This document shows positions 1 through 9,300 of a stretch of 32,998 bases of DNA, one piece after another. The DNA is from a virus, in IMG/VR virus record IMGVR_UViG_3300020463_000070, positions 1-32,998 of that record; one strand, written 5' to 3'. The position numbers were made by a program, and so were the translations under genes. How positions within the stretch are numbered: position 1 is the stretch's first letter; each line of letters starts with the position of its first letter. The notes below the pieces were generated by a model. That model was given only the letters and a program-made list of their open reading frames with translations, did no database searches and was not told the DNA's origin.

Positions 1-1040
1 ATTTTTCTATCTAAACTAGATCTTAGTTTTTTCTCTACAAAATCTACCGCCTCTTGCCTTTGTTCTTCTGTTATTTGAAGCTGTCCTTTTTCGTTGTAAA
101 ATATAAGCTTACCTTCATTCATTTTCTTTTTAGACTCTTCTAATAAGTTCCCGTCGCTATCAACTAACTGGTCAAAAGATAATTTAAATCCATTTTTACC
201 TACCGTCATGTGATCTGCGAGGATACTTGCGGCTGAAGGGTCAATATTTGTTCCAACGATTGCCTCCGCATACTCTCGTAAAGATGATGTTACTTCGTTA
301 TTATATAACTTAACAACCTCAGGGTCTAGGTTGCCTGAAGCAATATCTGCAATACTCACTTGAACTTTAGTATTGTCGGCAGTGGTAACACTAAGTGTGC
401 CTAATGAATCAACCACTTTATTTACCTCTCCATCTAAGTCAACATTTAGTATATCAGCATTAGACATTTTGACAAGCTTAGAGGCATCTATAAAGTCCCC
501 TGTTTGTGTGGAAGCCACTAACTTATCTCCATCTGAAATTAGTTTAGATACATTTACTTGTCCTGTGTTAGGGTCAACAAATGTGCCATGATCCTTAAAG
601 TTAGTATAAGCCTCCATGTGACCTTTCAAATCAGCTAATAACACACTAGACTTTCCAGTTCTTATATCTTCAATAGCTTTATCATAATTAGCGTTAAAAT
701 TTTTAGCCGCCGTAAACATTAAGTCTGTGCCTTGTTGCAGGTTCGCTCTTCTATTATAATATTCTCTTTCAGATATTTCACGGTTTTTTAAAGCACGCAA
801 ATCACCAAGAGCTTGGTTTTGTGCCTGCTCTGAAAATTCAGATATAAACCTATTTGCTTCTGCGTATTCTCCTTGAGGTTGGTTGAGAAGCTGTTCGCCT
901 CTTTCTTTTTCCTGTTTTAAAATGTCAGCTTTTCTTGCTTGCCTTTGTGCTTCACCTTCTCTGATGGAGGAGGCCATTTCTTTTCCAATGGCTCCCCAAT
1001 CTAAACTACCTCGTTGCCGTCTAACGTATCCGTAACTCAT
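1..1040 (-). CDS. Probable internal virion/ejection protein (3' part beyond window)
   Basis: The reading frame is open from an ATG at 1040 to the window edge, at least 346 residues, so the C-terminus is missing. It begins MSYGYVRRQRGSLDWGAIGK and runs into long charged helices rich in Glu, Gln, Lys and Ala, with no membrane segment in the visible part. The start overlaps the stop of the upstream gene as ATGA (1037-1040), which supports translational coupling and this start. Position after an Ala-rich probable internal virion protein, at the far end of the tail genes, fits the large internal (ejection) proteins of podoviruses such as T7 gp15/gp16. I see no lytic transglycosylase motif in this part. 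The role is inferred from position and helical composition, not from a recognised domain. Confidence 0.75.
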   Translation of the reverse strand, partial: MSYGYVRRQRGSLDWGAIGKEMASSIREGEAQRQARKADILKQEKERGEQLLNQPQGEYAEANRFISEFSEQAQNQALGDLRALKNREISEREYYNRRANLQQGTDLMFTAAKNFNANYDKAIEDIRTGKSSVLLADLKGHMEAYTNFKDHGTFVDPNTGQVNVSKLISDGDKLVASTQTGDFIDASKLVKMSNADILNVDLDGEVNKVVDSLGTLSVTTADNTKVQVSIADIASGNLDPEVVKLYNNEVTSSLREYAEAIVGTNIDPSAASILADHMTVGKNGFKLSFDQLVDSDGNLLEESKKKMNEGKLIFYNEKGQLQITEEQRQEAVDFVEKKLRSSLDRK

Positions 1041-1882
1041 GCCACTGCTGTGTTTCCTTGTATACCCGCCATACCAAAGGGATTAAATGGTTGAAATATT
1101 TCAGGTTGTTGAATGATTTGGGGTTGTATTATTGGATTTAAATCTGGGGTCATTAAGGTTGGGTCAATAAAGTTTTGTTGCGGCCGCGTAGGTCTTATAA
1201 TTTGTGCTTGTAAAGCGCTTTCATTAAAAGTTACATTTGGATCTACTTGCGATTGTGTAACAGCAGCAGTCGGAGCTCCCGCAGATTTATCAAAAGGATT
1301 TTGATTTGATATAAGTTGTTTTCCAAAATCAGATAAAACACCAAAAGAACCTGTGGCGAGCTGTGTTGCTTGATCACTTAGGTCAGCAGCTTGTCTTTGC
1401 GAACCAGCAGCTAACCCTGTTTGTAAATCCATTAAGTTTTTTTGAACCCCTGCCGCTCCTCGTCTTTCTATTAAATCAGCTCTAAACAAAGCATCTTCTT
1501 TACCAGCTCTTAACTTGTCTGCTAACATAATACCAGTTGCGCCTGCTCTACTTCCTGCGGCTGCTGCACCTCGCTGACTTCCCTCCTGTGCTCCTTGCAC
1601 GGTTTGTGCTATGTTTGACAAAATAGCTTGTCTTTGCTGCTCAAAACCCTCTTTAGGAATACTAAGTCCTGCAAATTTATTTTCTGAAGCTATTTTTTGA
1701 GCTTCCGCAAAAGCTTTATCAGCCTTACTTGCTGCATCTCTAGCTTCTCTTTTTCTTTTTCCCGCAGAAACAAAACCCGCTGTTGCTGTTCCCACACTTG
1801 TAGCTGTGCCCACTACAGCAGCTACTGTTGCGGCTTTAGCTGCTGCTGCTGTGCCAATCGCTGCTGTTGTAAATAATCCCAT
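1037..1882 (-). CDS. Ala-rich probable internal virion (DNA ejection) protein
   Basis: 281 residues. The N-terminus (residues 2-45) is a stretch of Ala, Gly, Val and Thr long enough to enter a membrane. It is followed by a Lys/Arg-rich patch (KRKREAR), a long amphipathic Ala/Gln helix (about 47-185) and a Pro/Asn/Gln-rich disordered tail. This layout, a hydrophobic N-terminus followed by helical bundles, is typical of podovirus internal virion proteins (T7 gp14-like) that leave the head and line a channel across the envelope. It sits one base after the GNAT-like gene stop (TAATATG junction) and overlaps the next gene by four bases. No specific family motif was recognised; the assignment rests on composition and gene order. 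Confidence 0.65.
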   Translation of the reverse strand: MGLFTTAAIGTAAAAKAATVAAVVGTATSVGTATAGFVSAGKRKREARDAASKADKAFAEAQKIASENKFAGLSIPKEGFEQQRQAILSNIAQTVQGAQEGSQRGAAAAGSRAGATGIMLADKLRAGKEDALFRADLIERRGAAGVQKNLMDLQTGLAAGSQRQAADLSDQATQLATGSFGVLSDFGKQLISNQNPFDKSAGAPTAAVTQSQVDPNVTFNESALQAQIIRPTRPQQNFIDPTLMTPDLNPIIQPQIIQQPEIFQPFNPFGMAGIQGNTAVA

Positions 1883-1883
1883 A

Positions 1884-2294
1884 TTATAATGCTTTTATCA
1901 TTTCAGTGTTATACTTATCTCCTTGGTTGTAACCCAACTCTTTGTATATTTTTTTCAAAGGCTCATTGTTTATTAAAGCGTAACAGAATTTAGCTTTACT
2001 GTTATGTGCAAGATGTGTTAATGTTTCAATAAGCATAAACAAAGCTTCTTTTCTATTCTTTCTATCTGTATACTTTTTATTAGATATAACCCAATCTACC
2101 CAAGCTACCTTTGAATTAGTAAGGTATAAAAACCCTGCGCATATTGGCACTTTATCATCTGAAATTAATATACCGCCTGTTCCTTCTTCTGGTAAAAAAC
2201 CTTTATCTGGAGCTGTCCATCCCCAATCTTTCCACCATTTCACTAAATATATATTATAGTCAGAAGGCTCTAGCTTTCTTATATTAAATTTCAT
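1884..2294 (-). CDS. GNAT-like acetyltransferase domain protein
   Basis: 136 residues. The order of elements fits a small GNAT fold: an opening strand and 'LEPSDYN' turn, a central strand pair (ILISDDKVPICAGFLYL), a strand with WVDWVISN, a helix rich in Lys/Arg/Glu (about 74-97), then a C-terminal strand and helix ending LKKIYKELGY, a common GNAT ending. The classical pyrophosphate-binding Q/RxxGxG/A loop is replaced by DRKNRKEA, so cofactor use is uncertain. A TATCTTTG box lies 6 bases upstream of the ATG. Similar short proteins occur among tail genes of marine phages. Its neighbours are a probable tail protein and an internal virion protein, so a role in modifying a virion or host surface component is possible but inferred. 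Confidence 0.6.
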   Translation of the reverse strand: MKFNIRKLEPSDYNIYLVKWWKDWGWTAPDKGFLPEEGTGGILISDDKVPICAGFLYLTNSKVAWVDWVISNKKYTDRKNRKEALFMLIETLTHLAHNSKAKFCYALINNEPLKKIYKELGYNQGDKYNTEMIKAL

Positions 2295-2300
2295 TCAACA

Positions 2301-2308
2301 CAAAGATA
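2301..2308 (-). promoter_or_regulatory. TAnnTTTG promoter-like box upstream of the GNAT-like gene
   Basis: Minus strand reads TATCTTTGT in the 21-base gap between two genes. TAnnTTTG is the known -7 element of Bacteroidetes promoters. No clear -33 TTG is seen at the usual spacing. The box lies 6 bases before the ATG, so a transcript from it would have almost no leader. Confidence 0.35.
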
Positions 2309-2315
2309 CTAAAAA

Positions 2316-3716
2316 TTAAGGATAGCTTTTGAATACGTCAGCTGTCAAAGCAAAAAGCTCAGTATTAGAAGATGATCCGTTTTCTATCGTGGTAATCATG
2401 TAATGACCTAGAAGACCGTGTGATTCAGCAAGAGTGTTTTTTGCCGCCAACATTAAAGGTGTATTTGACGTAGGATTTGTAGCACCAGATATAGTGCTGT
2501 CTACAGTTATTGAGCTTGTTCCTATGGCTGTTATTATTCCTGCTAATTTTGGTTGATTGTCAAAAACATTTATATAATATAAAAAGTCTCCTATTGCTAT
2601 TATCGAATCAATAGGCACAGAAAAATTAAAAATACGAGGGTTAGTTACATTAAAACCTGTAGTGTTACCTATACCATTAATAGATCTAAACCTAAATGTG
2701 TTAAGAGTAGCAGGTGAACTAGCAACATTTTTTATAGCAGCATAATAGTTACCTTCTTTAAGTTCAAACCAAGCGTTTTGTATCGCAGCGTTTTGACCTA
2801 TATCCGTGCTCATAGAAGAAGTCCAAGCGCCATTAGACTCTAAAGATAATGTTTTGAAAACCTTATTCCTTAAAGGCTCACGATTAAAAACAGTTGTGAT
2901 TTTGGCAGGATATTGAACTCCATAAAAATTATTTCTTTGTTCATTTGCATTATGACGATACAAGTTGGCTCCCGCAAATGTGTAAAAGTAATTATTCATA
3001 CCAATCATAAAATCGGGATTATAAGAGTAAAACGATGGCCAACCTTTTACTCCTTCACTATAAGACAAAGTATAGGGAATACCTGTAGGAACTTGAGGTG
3101 TAGGTGTCGGCGCTTCCACCACAGGTGTCCCTGTTTGAGTAACTGGTGGTGGTGGTGTGTCTGTTGGAGGTGGATTCGTAGGAGGAGGAGTGCCAGTTTG
3201 TGTAACAGGTATTGGAGTAGCAGGGCTAGCTACAATATTGCCATGTATACTTAGTAGCGCACTACCTTCAACAATAAAATATCCACCACCACCAGAGAAA
3301 TCCCCAGGGCTTCTGTCAATATTATCATCGATCTGAGGTATAAAGGTAACTATCTCATAATCACCCGCAGGTAATGTTGAGCTGTTGTTAAATGTAGGGT
3401 TTCGTAACTCAGTAAAAACCTTTTGATTATTTCCACTAGCAGCATTTATTAAAGTATCAGGATAAAATGCAAATAATTCTTTGCCTGTAGAATCTAGTAT
3501 AACACCTAAACCTCTTAACCTACCAGGTGTATGGCGACTTAAAAACTCTGACTCCATAACTGGAGAAGCGCCAGCAGAAAATTGTATATCCTGTGGTATA
3601 TTGACAGTCTTTCTAGAACCTATATAATAGATTAAACCATTTGTGCCTTGATACTCCCCTATGGAGGGGTCAAATGTGTGTACTCTTGTTCCTCGATATT
3701 TTCTAAGTGTGCTCAT
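2316..3716 (-). CDS. Two-domain tail protein with proline-rich hinge
   Basis: 466 residues. Residues 1-160 form a beta-rich domain. Residues 165-212 are a Pro/Thr linker containing the octamer PVTQTGTP twice (170-177 and 191-198). Residues 213-466 form a second domain opening with the pattern GWPSFYSYNPDFMIGMNN and a 'FYTF..NLYRHN' strand. As I recall it, the KGWPSF...NNxFYTF...LYxHN pattern also occurs in stabilisation/tail proteins of crAss-like and related marine podoviruses, so the C-terminal domain is probably a tail module. The long flexible linker suggests the first domain is displayed away from the tail. A TATTTTTG box lies upstream. The specific role (fibre, tail tip or receptor binding) cannot be read from the sequence. 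Confidence 0.7.
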   Translation of the reverse strand: MSTLRKYRGTRVHTFDPSIGEYQGTNGLIYYIGSRKTVNIPQDIQFSAGASPVMESEFLSRHTPGRLRGLGVILDSTGKELFAFYPDTLINAASGNNQKVFTELRNPTFNNSSTLPAGDYEIVTFIPQIDDNIDRSPGDFSGGGGYFIVEGSALLSIHGNIVASPATPIPVTQTGTPPPTNPPPTDTPPPPVTQTGTPVVEAPTPTPQVPTGIPYTLSYSEGVKGWPSFYSYNPDFMIGMNNYFYTFAGANLYRHNANEQRNNFYGVQYPAKITTVFNREPLRNKVFKTLSLESNGAWTSSMSTDIGQNAAIQNAWFELKEGNYYAAIKNVASSPATLNTFRFRSINGIGNTTGFNVTNPRIFNFSVPIDSIIAIGDFLYYINVFDNQPKLAGIITAIGTSSITVDSTISGATNPTSNTPLMLAAKNTLAESHGLLGHYMITTIENGSSSNTELFALTADVFKSYP

Positions 3717-3729
3717 CTCGTTCTAAGTA

Positions 3730-3737
3730 CAAAAATA
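3730..3737 (-). promoter_or_regulatory. TAnnTTTG promoter-like box upstream of the 466-aa tail gene
   Basis: Minus strand reads TATTTTTGT in the short gap after the glycosyltransferase gene, 13 bases before the ATG at 3716. It fits the Bacteroidetes -7 element but has the weakest core of the set, and no -33 element was seen. Confidence 0.25.
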
Positions 3738-3748
3738 CAACTTTATAT

Positions 3749-4969
3749 TCAATGCTTGTTGAATGAGCGATGGATGGAATCAGCCCATCCATTTTCTTTT
3801 GTGTATCCCCACATTAACCATTTTGAAGGTTTTTGCCCTATATATTTAATATCCAAACTAACATCATCCCAATCTTTTATTTGATCTTCTTGGTAATCAT
3901 ATCTATAGAGTTCTTTTCCGTAAGCATCCTGAAATATCAAAGCCATAAACTGGTATTCTTTCTGTTTAAAATCTGATCTTTTAAACTTTATATTTAAAAC
4001 AGTATATATATGAAACGGCTCAAACCTTATCATCGGCATTTCATTGTCTACTGTAGATTGTTGCACGGATCTATTTATAAAACGAACTCCTATATAATTT
4101 TCATAATCTTGAAGGGTACGTTTATTTCCTAAACCATATCCTTTTAATTGGTTTTCTACACAGGGAGTGCATTTAGTGTTATCTATTCCTAACAAAGCCT
4201 TGACTCTTTTTATTGAATTTTGATTTAAGGTTGTCCAATTAGGATGATCATCCCAATGTTTTTCTCTGTAATTTCTTGTGTACTCATGCCAAGCCAAAAC
4301 TCTGTTAGGGTGAAACAAAGAGTAGCCGTGCGTATATGCTCGAGCTGCTATAGTTATTTCTTCTCCATGGAAATATAAATAAGGATCGTGCGGAACTTCT
4401 TTGCAAAATTCACCAACAGTAAAAGCAAAATGCGCAGAATAAAACCGAGCTCTAATTGGTTCGTCCTCACGATTTAGATGATGTGGAAGAAAAAACATAA
4501 TACCTTCATCGGTAAACTTATCAAACTTCATTCCCCAAGGAATTTGAACTCTTTCCTCTGGATCATTGTTAGGATTGTATGAAGGTATGTAACTAGTTAA
4601 AAGAGGTTTAGGATCAACTGGTGTTTGGACTTGATAAAACATATTCATACATTTTATATCCCAATCTTTTACAAACCTATGATGAGAGTCTAGTTGTAAA
4701 GTAAAGTCTTCTCCATTGTAATGTTGTTGTATTTGATTTCTTGCCCAACAAGTGCCTTGTGATTCATAGTGAGGTATATCAATAATAATAAACCTGTCAT
4801 CACTTTTAAATTCATTTAAATTATCCCAACCATCTTTTTTTACATCATGCTGATGGGCTATACATATTTTTAGATTTTCAGGATGTTTCGCGTTAGATAT
4901 TAAATCTCTTATTGTTGGTACTAACTGTGGGTCTCGATAGCTTGCTATCTGTACAAATATTGATTTCAT
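3749..4969 (-). CDS. Glycosyltransferase of the GlcNAc (GT60-like, PF11397-like) family
   Basis: 406 residues. The N-terminal strand 'IFVQIASYRDPQL' (4-16) followed by TIRDL, the GTCWARNQ motif (72-79), the metal-site motif LQLDSHHRF (91-99, with D94-S-H96 as DxH) and FHGEE (200-204) match, in order, the GT-A family that includes Skp1 GlcNAc-transferase. About 115 C-terminal residues form an added beta-rich region ending in a 'KWLMWGY' strand. Such enzymes move a sugar, typically GlcNAc, from a nucleotide sugar to a protein hydroxyl; the acceptor here is unknown. The gene sits between two tail-protein genes in the late operon, so glycosylation of virion tail/fibre proteins or of host surface material is the likely context. 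All visible key motifs are intact, so the enzyme appears active. Confidence 0.85.
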   Translation of the reverse strand: MKSIFVQIASYRDPQLVPTIRDLISNAKHPENLKICIAHQHDVKKDGWDNLNEFKSDDRFIIIDIPHYESQGTCWARNQIQQHYNGEDFTLQLDSHHRFVKDWDIKCMNMFYQVQTPVDPKPLLTSYIPSYNPNNDPEERVQIPWGMKFDKFTDEGIMFFLPHHLNREDEPIRARFYSAHFAFTVGEFCKEVPHDPYLYFHGEEITIAARAYTHGYSLFHPNRVLAWHEYTRNYREKHWDDHPNWTTLNQNSIKRVKALLGIDNTKCTPCVENQLKGYGLGNKRTLQDYENYIGVRFINRSVQQSTVDNEMPMIRFEPFHIYTVLNIKFKRSDFKQKEYQFMALIFQDAYGKELYRYDYQEDQIKDWDDVSLDIKYIGQKPSKWLMWGYTKENGWADSIHRSFNKH

Positions 4970-4993
4970 TTTATTTAATTTAATTTAATATAA

Positions 4994-6334
4994 TTAAGGG
5001 CACTCACCGCATCCGCCTTCTGCTATTTTATCACTTTGTCTTATTCCATATGTGTTGTAATTTAAACCTTCTAATTCACTTACCCTTTTAAATATTTCAA
5101 AACATACACCCGATGATATCTGAAAAAGTGTGCCTATATCAAATTCAGGACTTGGCCAATTAGAAACACCCTTATTAAGCGCATATTTTCTAATTCCATC
5201 ACCATAAATATCTGTGCAGCTTTGTACAAGATAAACATCTTCAGGGCATCCTTGTGCTGGAGTAAAAGAAAACCCTCCTTGAAATCTAACACCTCTTACA
5301 TTTACAGGTAATAAACCTGTTACAAGTGGATCACTACTAGCAGTATCTCTTCTTTGCTCTAATACATAAGTTTTTCCAGAACTGTCTGCATATCGTACGC
5401 CAACGTCTGCTAAAGTTAAACTATCGGTTAACTGCTGAGTTAGCTCCATACAAACTACAGGGTCGTCACTTGATGTAGGCTCACACATTCTAAAAACACC
5501 GAATTCTTTTGGAATAATAGCAGGGCAATCAAACTCTCCTGCTACTTTTATAGGAGACAAAATACCATAATAACCAGATCCTGTTCCCGATAGCCTGTTT
5601 TTTTCTGTTTGAGTTAGAGTTGTTTTAGTAGGATTGTTTCTCTTATCGTTTTTATTGTAGAAGAAAAATGAAACAGCGCCGTATTGACCAGTTACAGAAT
5701 ATCTTTGATTTCCAGCTGCTGCATTCAAGGTTGTTAATTCAGCATCAGTTACCTCTAAAAACAGACCATCTTGCCCTGAATAATTTAGTTCAAAAATAGA
5801 GCCATTTTGACACGCACCTAAAAAGATATATTGTGTGGCTGGTGTGGTAACAGGTATGTCTTCTATAACACCAGTTAATATATTATTGACATTTATGTTT
5901 GAGTTTGGTATTACAATATCGTCTCCATTTATAGAGCCATTAAAAGGGTCACTTGCTCTAAACTGTTTACCAGAGGCTGGAGATGCTAATATATTAAAAC
6001 TAACAACTGCGCCTGGGATACCACATTTAATAGTTGGATTAGTTGTATCACCAGTTAAAGTAAAATCTACACCTTCTACTGCTGCCGCTCCTGTATCTAA
6101 TGTTATTTGATTTACAGGAAATTGGCTGACACAGTACTCTGTTGGTGTCGGTGGGGGTGATCCACAATTAGGACAATTTACAGCGGGCTCTAAAACACCA
6201 CTTACCTGTCTTCTAACTATTATTTCGTCAGAATAATAACCATCTGCTGCTTTTGTCTGTAAAGCCCTGTCTGAAAAAACAGCAGTAGCTGTAGAAAAAC
6301 TTGCGGTGTCGATATAAAAAGTTGCTTGAGCCAT
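4994..6334 (-). CDS. Beta-rich tail protein with terminal CxxC pairs
   Basis: 446 residues. The first 50 residues (ATFYIDTASFSTATAVF..., then DGYYSDEIIVRRQVSGVL) form a small domain that I recall from tail proteins of marine phages. A Cys cluster then appears: C54-PN-C57, Pro/Thr linker, C68. The rest is a chain of beta-rich segments, and the protein ends GGCGEC plus Pro, giving a second CxxC pair (C442, C445). A very similar Cys-Pro hinge occurs near the C-terminus of the adjoining 1540-aa protein, which suggests domain sharing. It lies 10 bases after that gene and is probably part of the tail tip or a fibre. No enzymatic motif was seen. The preceding gap is AT-rich without a Shine-Dalgarno sequence. 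Confidence 0.65.
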   Translation of the reverse strand: MAQATFYIDTASFSTATAVFSDRALQTKAADGYYSDEIIVRRQVSGVLEPAVNCPNCGSPPPTPTEYCVSQFPVNQITLDTGAAAVEGVDFTLTGDTTNPTIKCGIPGAVVSFNILASPASGKQFRASDPFNGSINGDDIVIPNSNINVNNILTGVIEDIPVTTPATQYIFLGACQNGSIFELNYSGQDGLFLEVTDAELTTLNAAAGNQRYSVTGQYGAVSFFFYNKNDKRNNPTKTTLTQTEKNRLSGTGSGYYGILSPIKVAGEFDCPAIIPKEFGVFRMCEPTSSDDPVVCMELTQQLTDSLTLADVGVRYADSSGKTYVLEQRRDTASSDPLVTGLLPVNVRGVRFQGGFSFTPAQGCPEDVYLVQSCTDIYGDGIRKYALNKGVSNWPSPEFDIGTLFQISSGVCFEIFKRVSELEGLNYNTYGIRQSDKIAEGGCGECP

Positions 6335-6344
6335 ATATATTATT

Positions 6345-9300
6345 TTATGTTGGACATGATATATCGTATACCTCCCATCCTGTATCGGCAGGGCTATATA
6401 CCTTTAACGTACAAGTAGTTGTCGCAGTTGATTTAGTAAATTGTAAAACACCATATCCAGGGCTTTCATTTGGGTATTGTGTATTTGCCACAACCCCACC
6501 ATTTGCTAATGTTGGTAAAGGCTGAGTTGAAGGGTTTGAACCTGATCCATAAGGATTACCTGTTATAGGGTCGTTATATGGGCCTCCTGAATTACCTAAT
6601 AATAATGCGTTGTGGAGTTGAGGTATAAGATTGTTATTTGTCCCTGTTCCTACACCTGTACCTGTTGCGCCTCTATATTGTGAATCTACCACAACAAGTC
6701 CATCAAACTCTATTATAAATCTATCAAAAACTGATTTTGCATCAAATGTTATTGTGACTTGTCCCGTAGCAGCTCCTAATGTTATAGTATATTGAGCAGG
6801 GTAAGTTGAGCTTATACTACTTACAGCGATGTTTTCACCACAAGGTACGGTTGGTGATAAACCACCGCACCCACAACAAGCAGTGTTTGCTGTTGTATCT
6901 GTACATAATCTTACCGATGTAGACTCTCTATAGTCATAAATTAAATACAAATTATTATCAGTTGCAGTACCCGAAGGCATTGTGAAGTTAGCGTAATACT
7001 GTGTGTTTGCTTTTACAATAGGTGTTGCTTCTGCTGAAGCTGCTAACAAAGCGTTGATGTCTACAGAGTTATTGGTGTAAACTGTAGAAGATCGTAAGTA
7101 TCTAAATTTATGCACAGATCTATTAAAATCGAAATCGTCAGGTACTATTTTATTTGATATTATACTTACTAAAGCTCCATCACCAGGTATAGCGCCAGTA
7201 CCCATAATACCTGAGATTACACTATATTGAGAGACTATAGGGTTAGTTGAGCTGTTTGCAGCAAATGTTATTTGTCTAGAATGAATAGGTGATGAAAAAA
7301 CATTGTCCGTCCACCTATACTCATTATGTATCGTTTTGTTTGCTTGATTGTTAGTCGTTACAGCTATTTGATATACATTTAAATCTGTTTGTGACGGACA
7401 GCTTACTGTCATTTCTATTTGAGATGCTTCAGTATTACTTGTTGTAATTTCAACAAACACATCTTGTGTTTCAATTAAACTTTTAGGTATAGTTAAAGTG
7501 CCGCTTATATAAACATCTCCAGAGGTGTATTTTACACCATTGTAATATGCGTTAATTAAATACGCTGTCCCTGTTAATGTTGCTTCAGACACTACATCTA
7601 CACTATTCGCTTCATCTATCACCTGTACATCACCTGCTGCAGTTGGTGTTTCTTCTTCGGTGTGAATAGGAGTTAAATCAGAGTCAGGTATAACATAGGA
7701 TATTGTTACTGTTCCTATATCTTGCCCTACATTCACACAAAAACTAGCAGAGGATGACTCAGAACCTCCTATTTGAAATATTTGTGAAGTATTACATGGT
7801 TGACATTCTGTTAAATCAATACTAGACTCTGTGTTGCTAGCTAATACAAATTCATTCATGTAAGGATCATATCCACCGAGTTTTTGTGCACCAATAGATT
7901 GAGCGAAAAAATCTCTAAACCAAGATCTCATTCCACTTTGAGATATAACTTCTAAATTATTATCTCTTAATTTAATTACAGCTGCTCTTTTCGAGTCGGT
8001 AAAAAATATATCATAACCCCATACAGCAAAACTTTCTGGGTTATTGCTAATACCATATTCTTCTAGTCTTGGTATCTGTGTTCCCAATACTTGTGGAACT
8101 GAGGTTAGAGCACCGCCACCACTTGCGTCTGTAAGTAAGTCTTTACCCACTAAAACTCTAGAAACTCTATCCTCTTGTAGAGCTAATATGTCATTTAATC
8201 TTGAATGTAGTTTTCTGACAGGGCCAAAAGAATCCTCAAGAGGTTTGAAGTTTAACAAACCTAAATTAAATTCGTTGAGTTTATTTACATTTGTTTCATC
8301 ATTGAAAACCCCACTGTAAGTAAGGTCAGCAAATCTGTGAGCTTGTTTATATAATTGACCTGAGGTTGTAAAAGTTCTGTTTCCAAAGTTCATTTCTTTT
8401 CCTTTGATAGAATCTCTTACTTTGTAACTTTCTACCCCATTACCAAAAGAAAGACAGTTTGCAAAACCCGTGTCTATTATTGCATCTTGCGCTGTTACAA
8501 CTCCTTGATTTTGAAAATCTATTAATTGGTTTTGACTAGACCCTGTATGTTGTCCTTTTGCATCGATGGCAAAAGATTTGTCGTTTTCAAACCATACATC
8601 TGGTAAAGCTTCTAATGGTTGTGTTTCAAACACTACTCCCGAGTCAGCTCTAACTACTTCTATTGTAACACTTACATGAGAACCTTTTCTGTTTCTTTTG
8701 TTGCCACCAAAACAACCATGAGTACCTGTCATTAAAAATGTTCTTTCTCCGTTAGCAGTATTATTGTGAAATCTAAAGAAGTTTGTTGTTACCGAACACC
8801 CTGCGTCAGACAAAACAGGTCTTCCTGCTGCATACGCTACTGTAGAGTTGTAACTAAACAAAACTTCATCTGTCTCACCCGCCCCAGGTGTTTTTATAGC
8901 TATAGCAGGTAAAGCATTTTGTAAATTTTCTCCTTCAAAAAACATTTGAAACGCACCCTTGTTTAATGGATTAGCAGCTATTGTTCCTTGTTGAGTATAG
9001 CTTTTAGACGCAACCACCGTTGTTTCTATAAAACTAGTTCTTTTTTCACAAAGTCTTCCCGTACCGCGTCTTTCGTGTTCTATAATAAATTTAACTCTAG
9101 ATCCTGCAGGAATATCATAATCTATAAACTGACCAGTCGTGGCTGGGTCTTCTATATTTACAGGGTATATAGAAATAGGGCAACCATTAGGGCTTCCTCT
9201 TACTCCTGTAAATGTTCCTTGAGCTATTACATTATTAAAATTATCACCATCTTCTAAAACAAAATTAGGCTTCATTTTCATATATACACCAGCGGGGACT

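Noticed and set aside
373-591. Plus-strand open frame of 72 codons
   Set aside because: It lies within the long minus-strand virion gene and the translation looks like the complement of its codons. The same holds for all other plus-strand open frames in the window; none has a plausible start context or domain.
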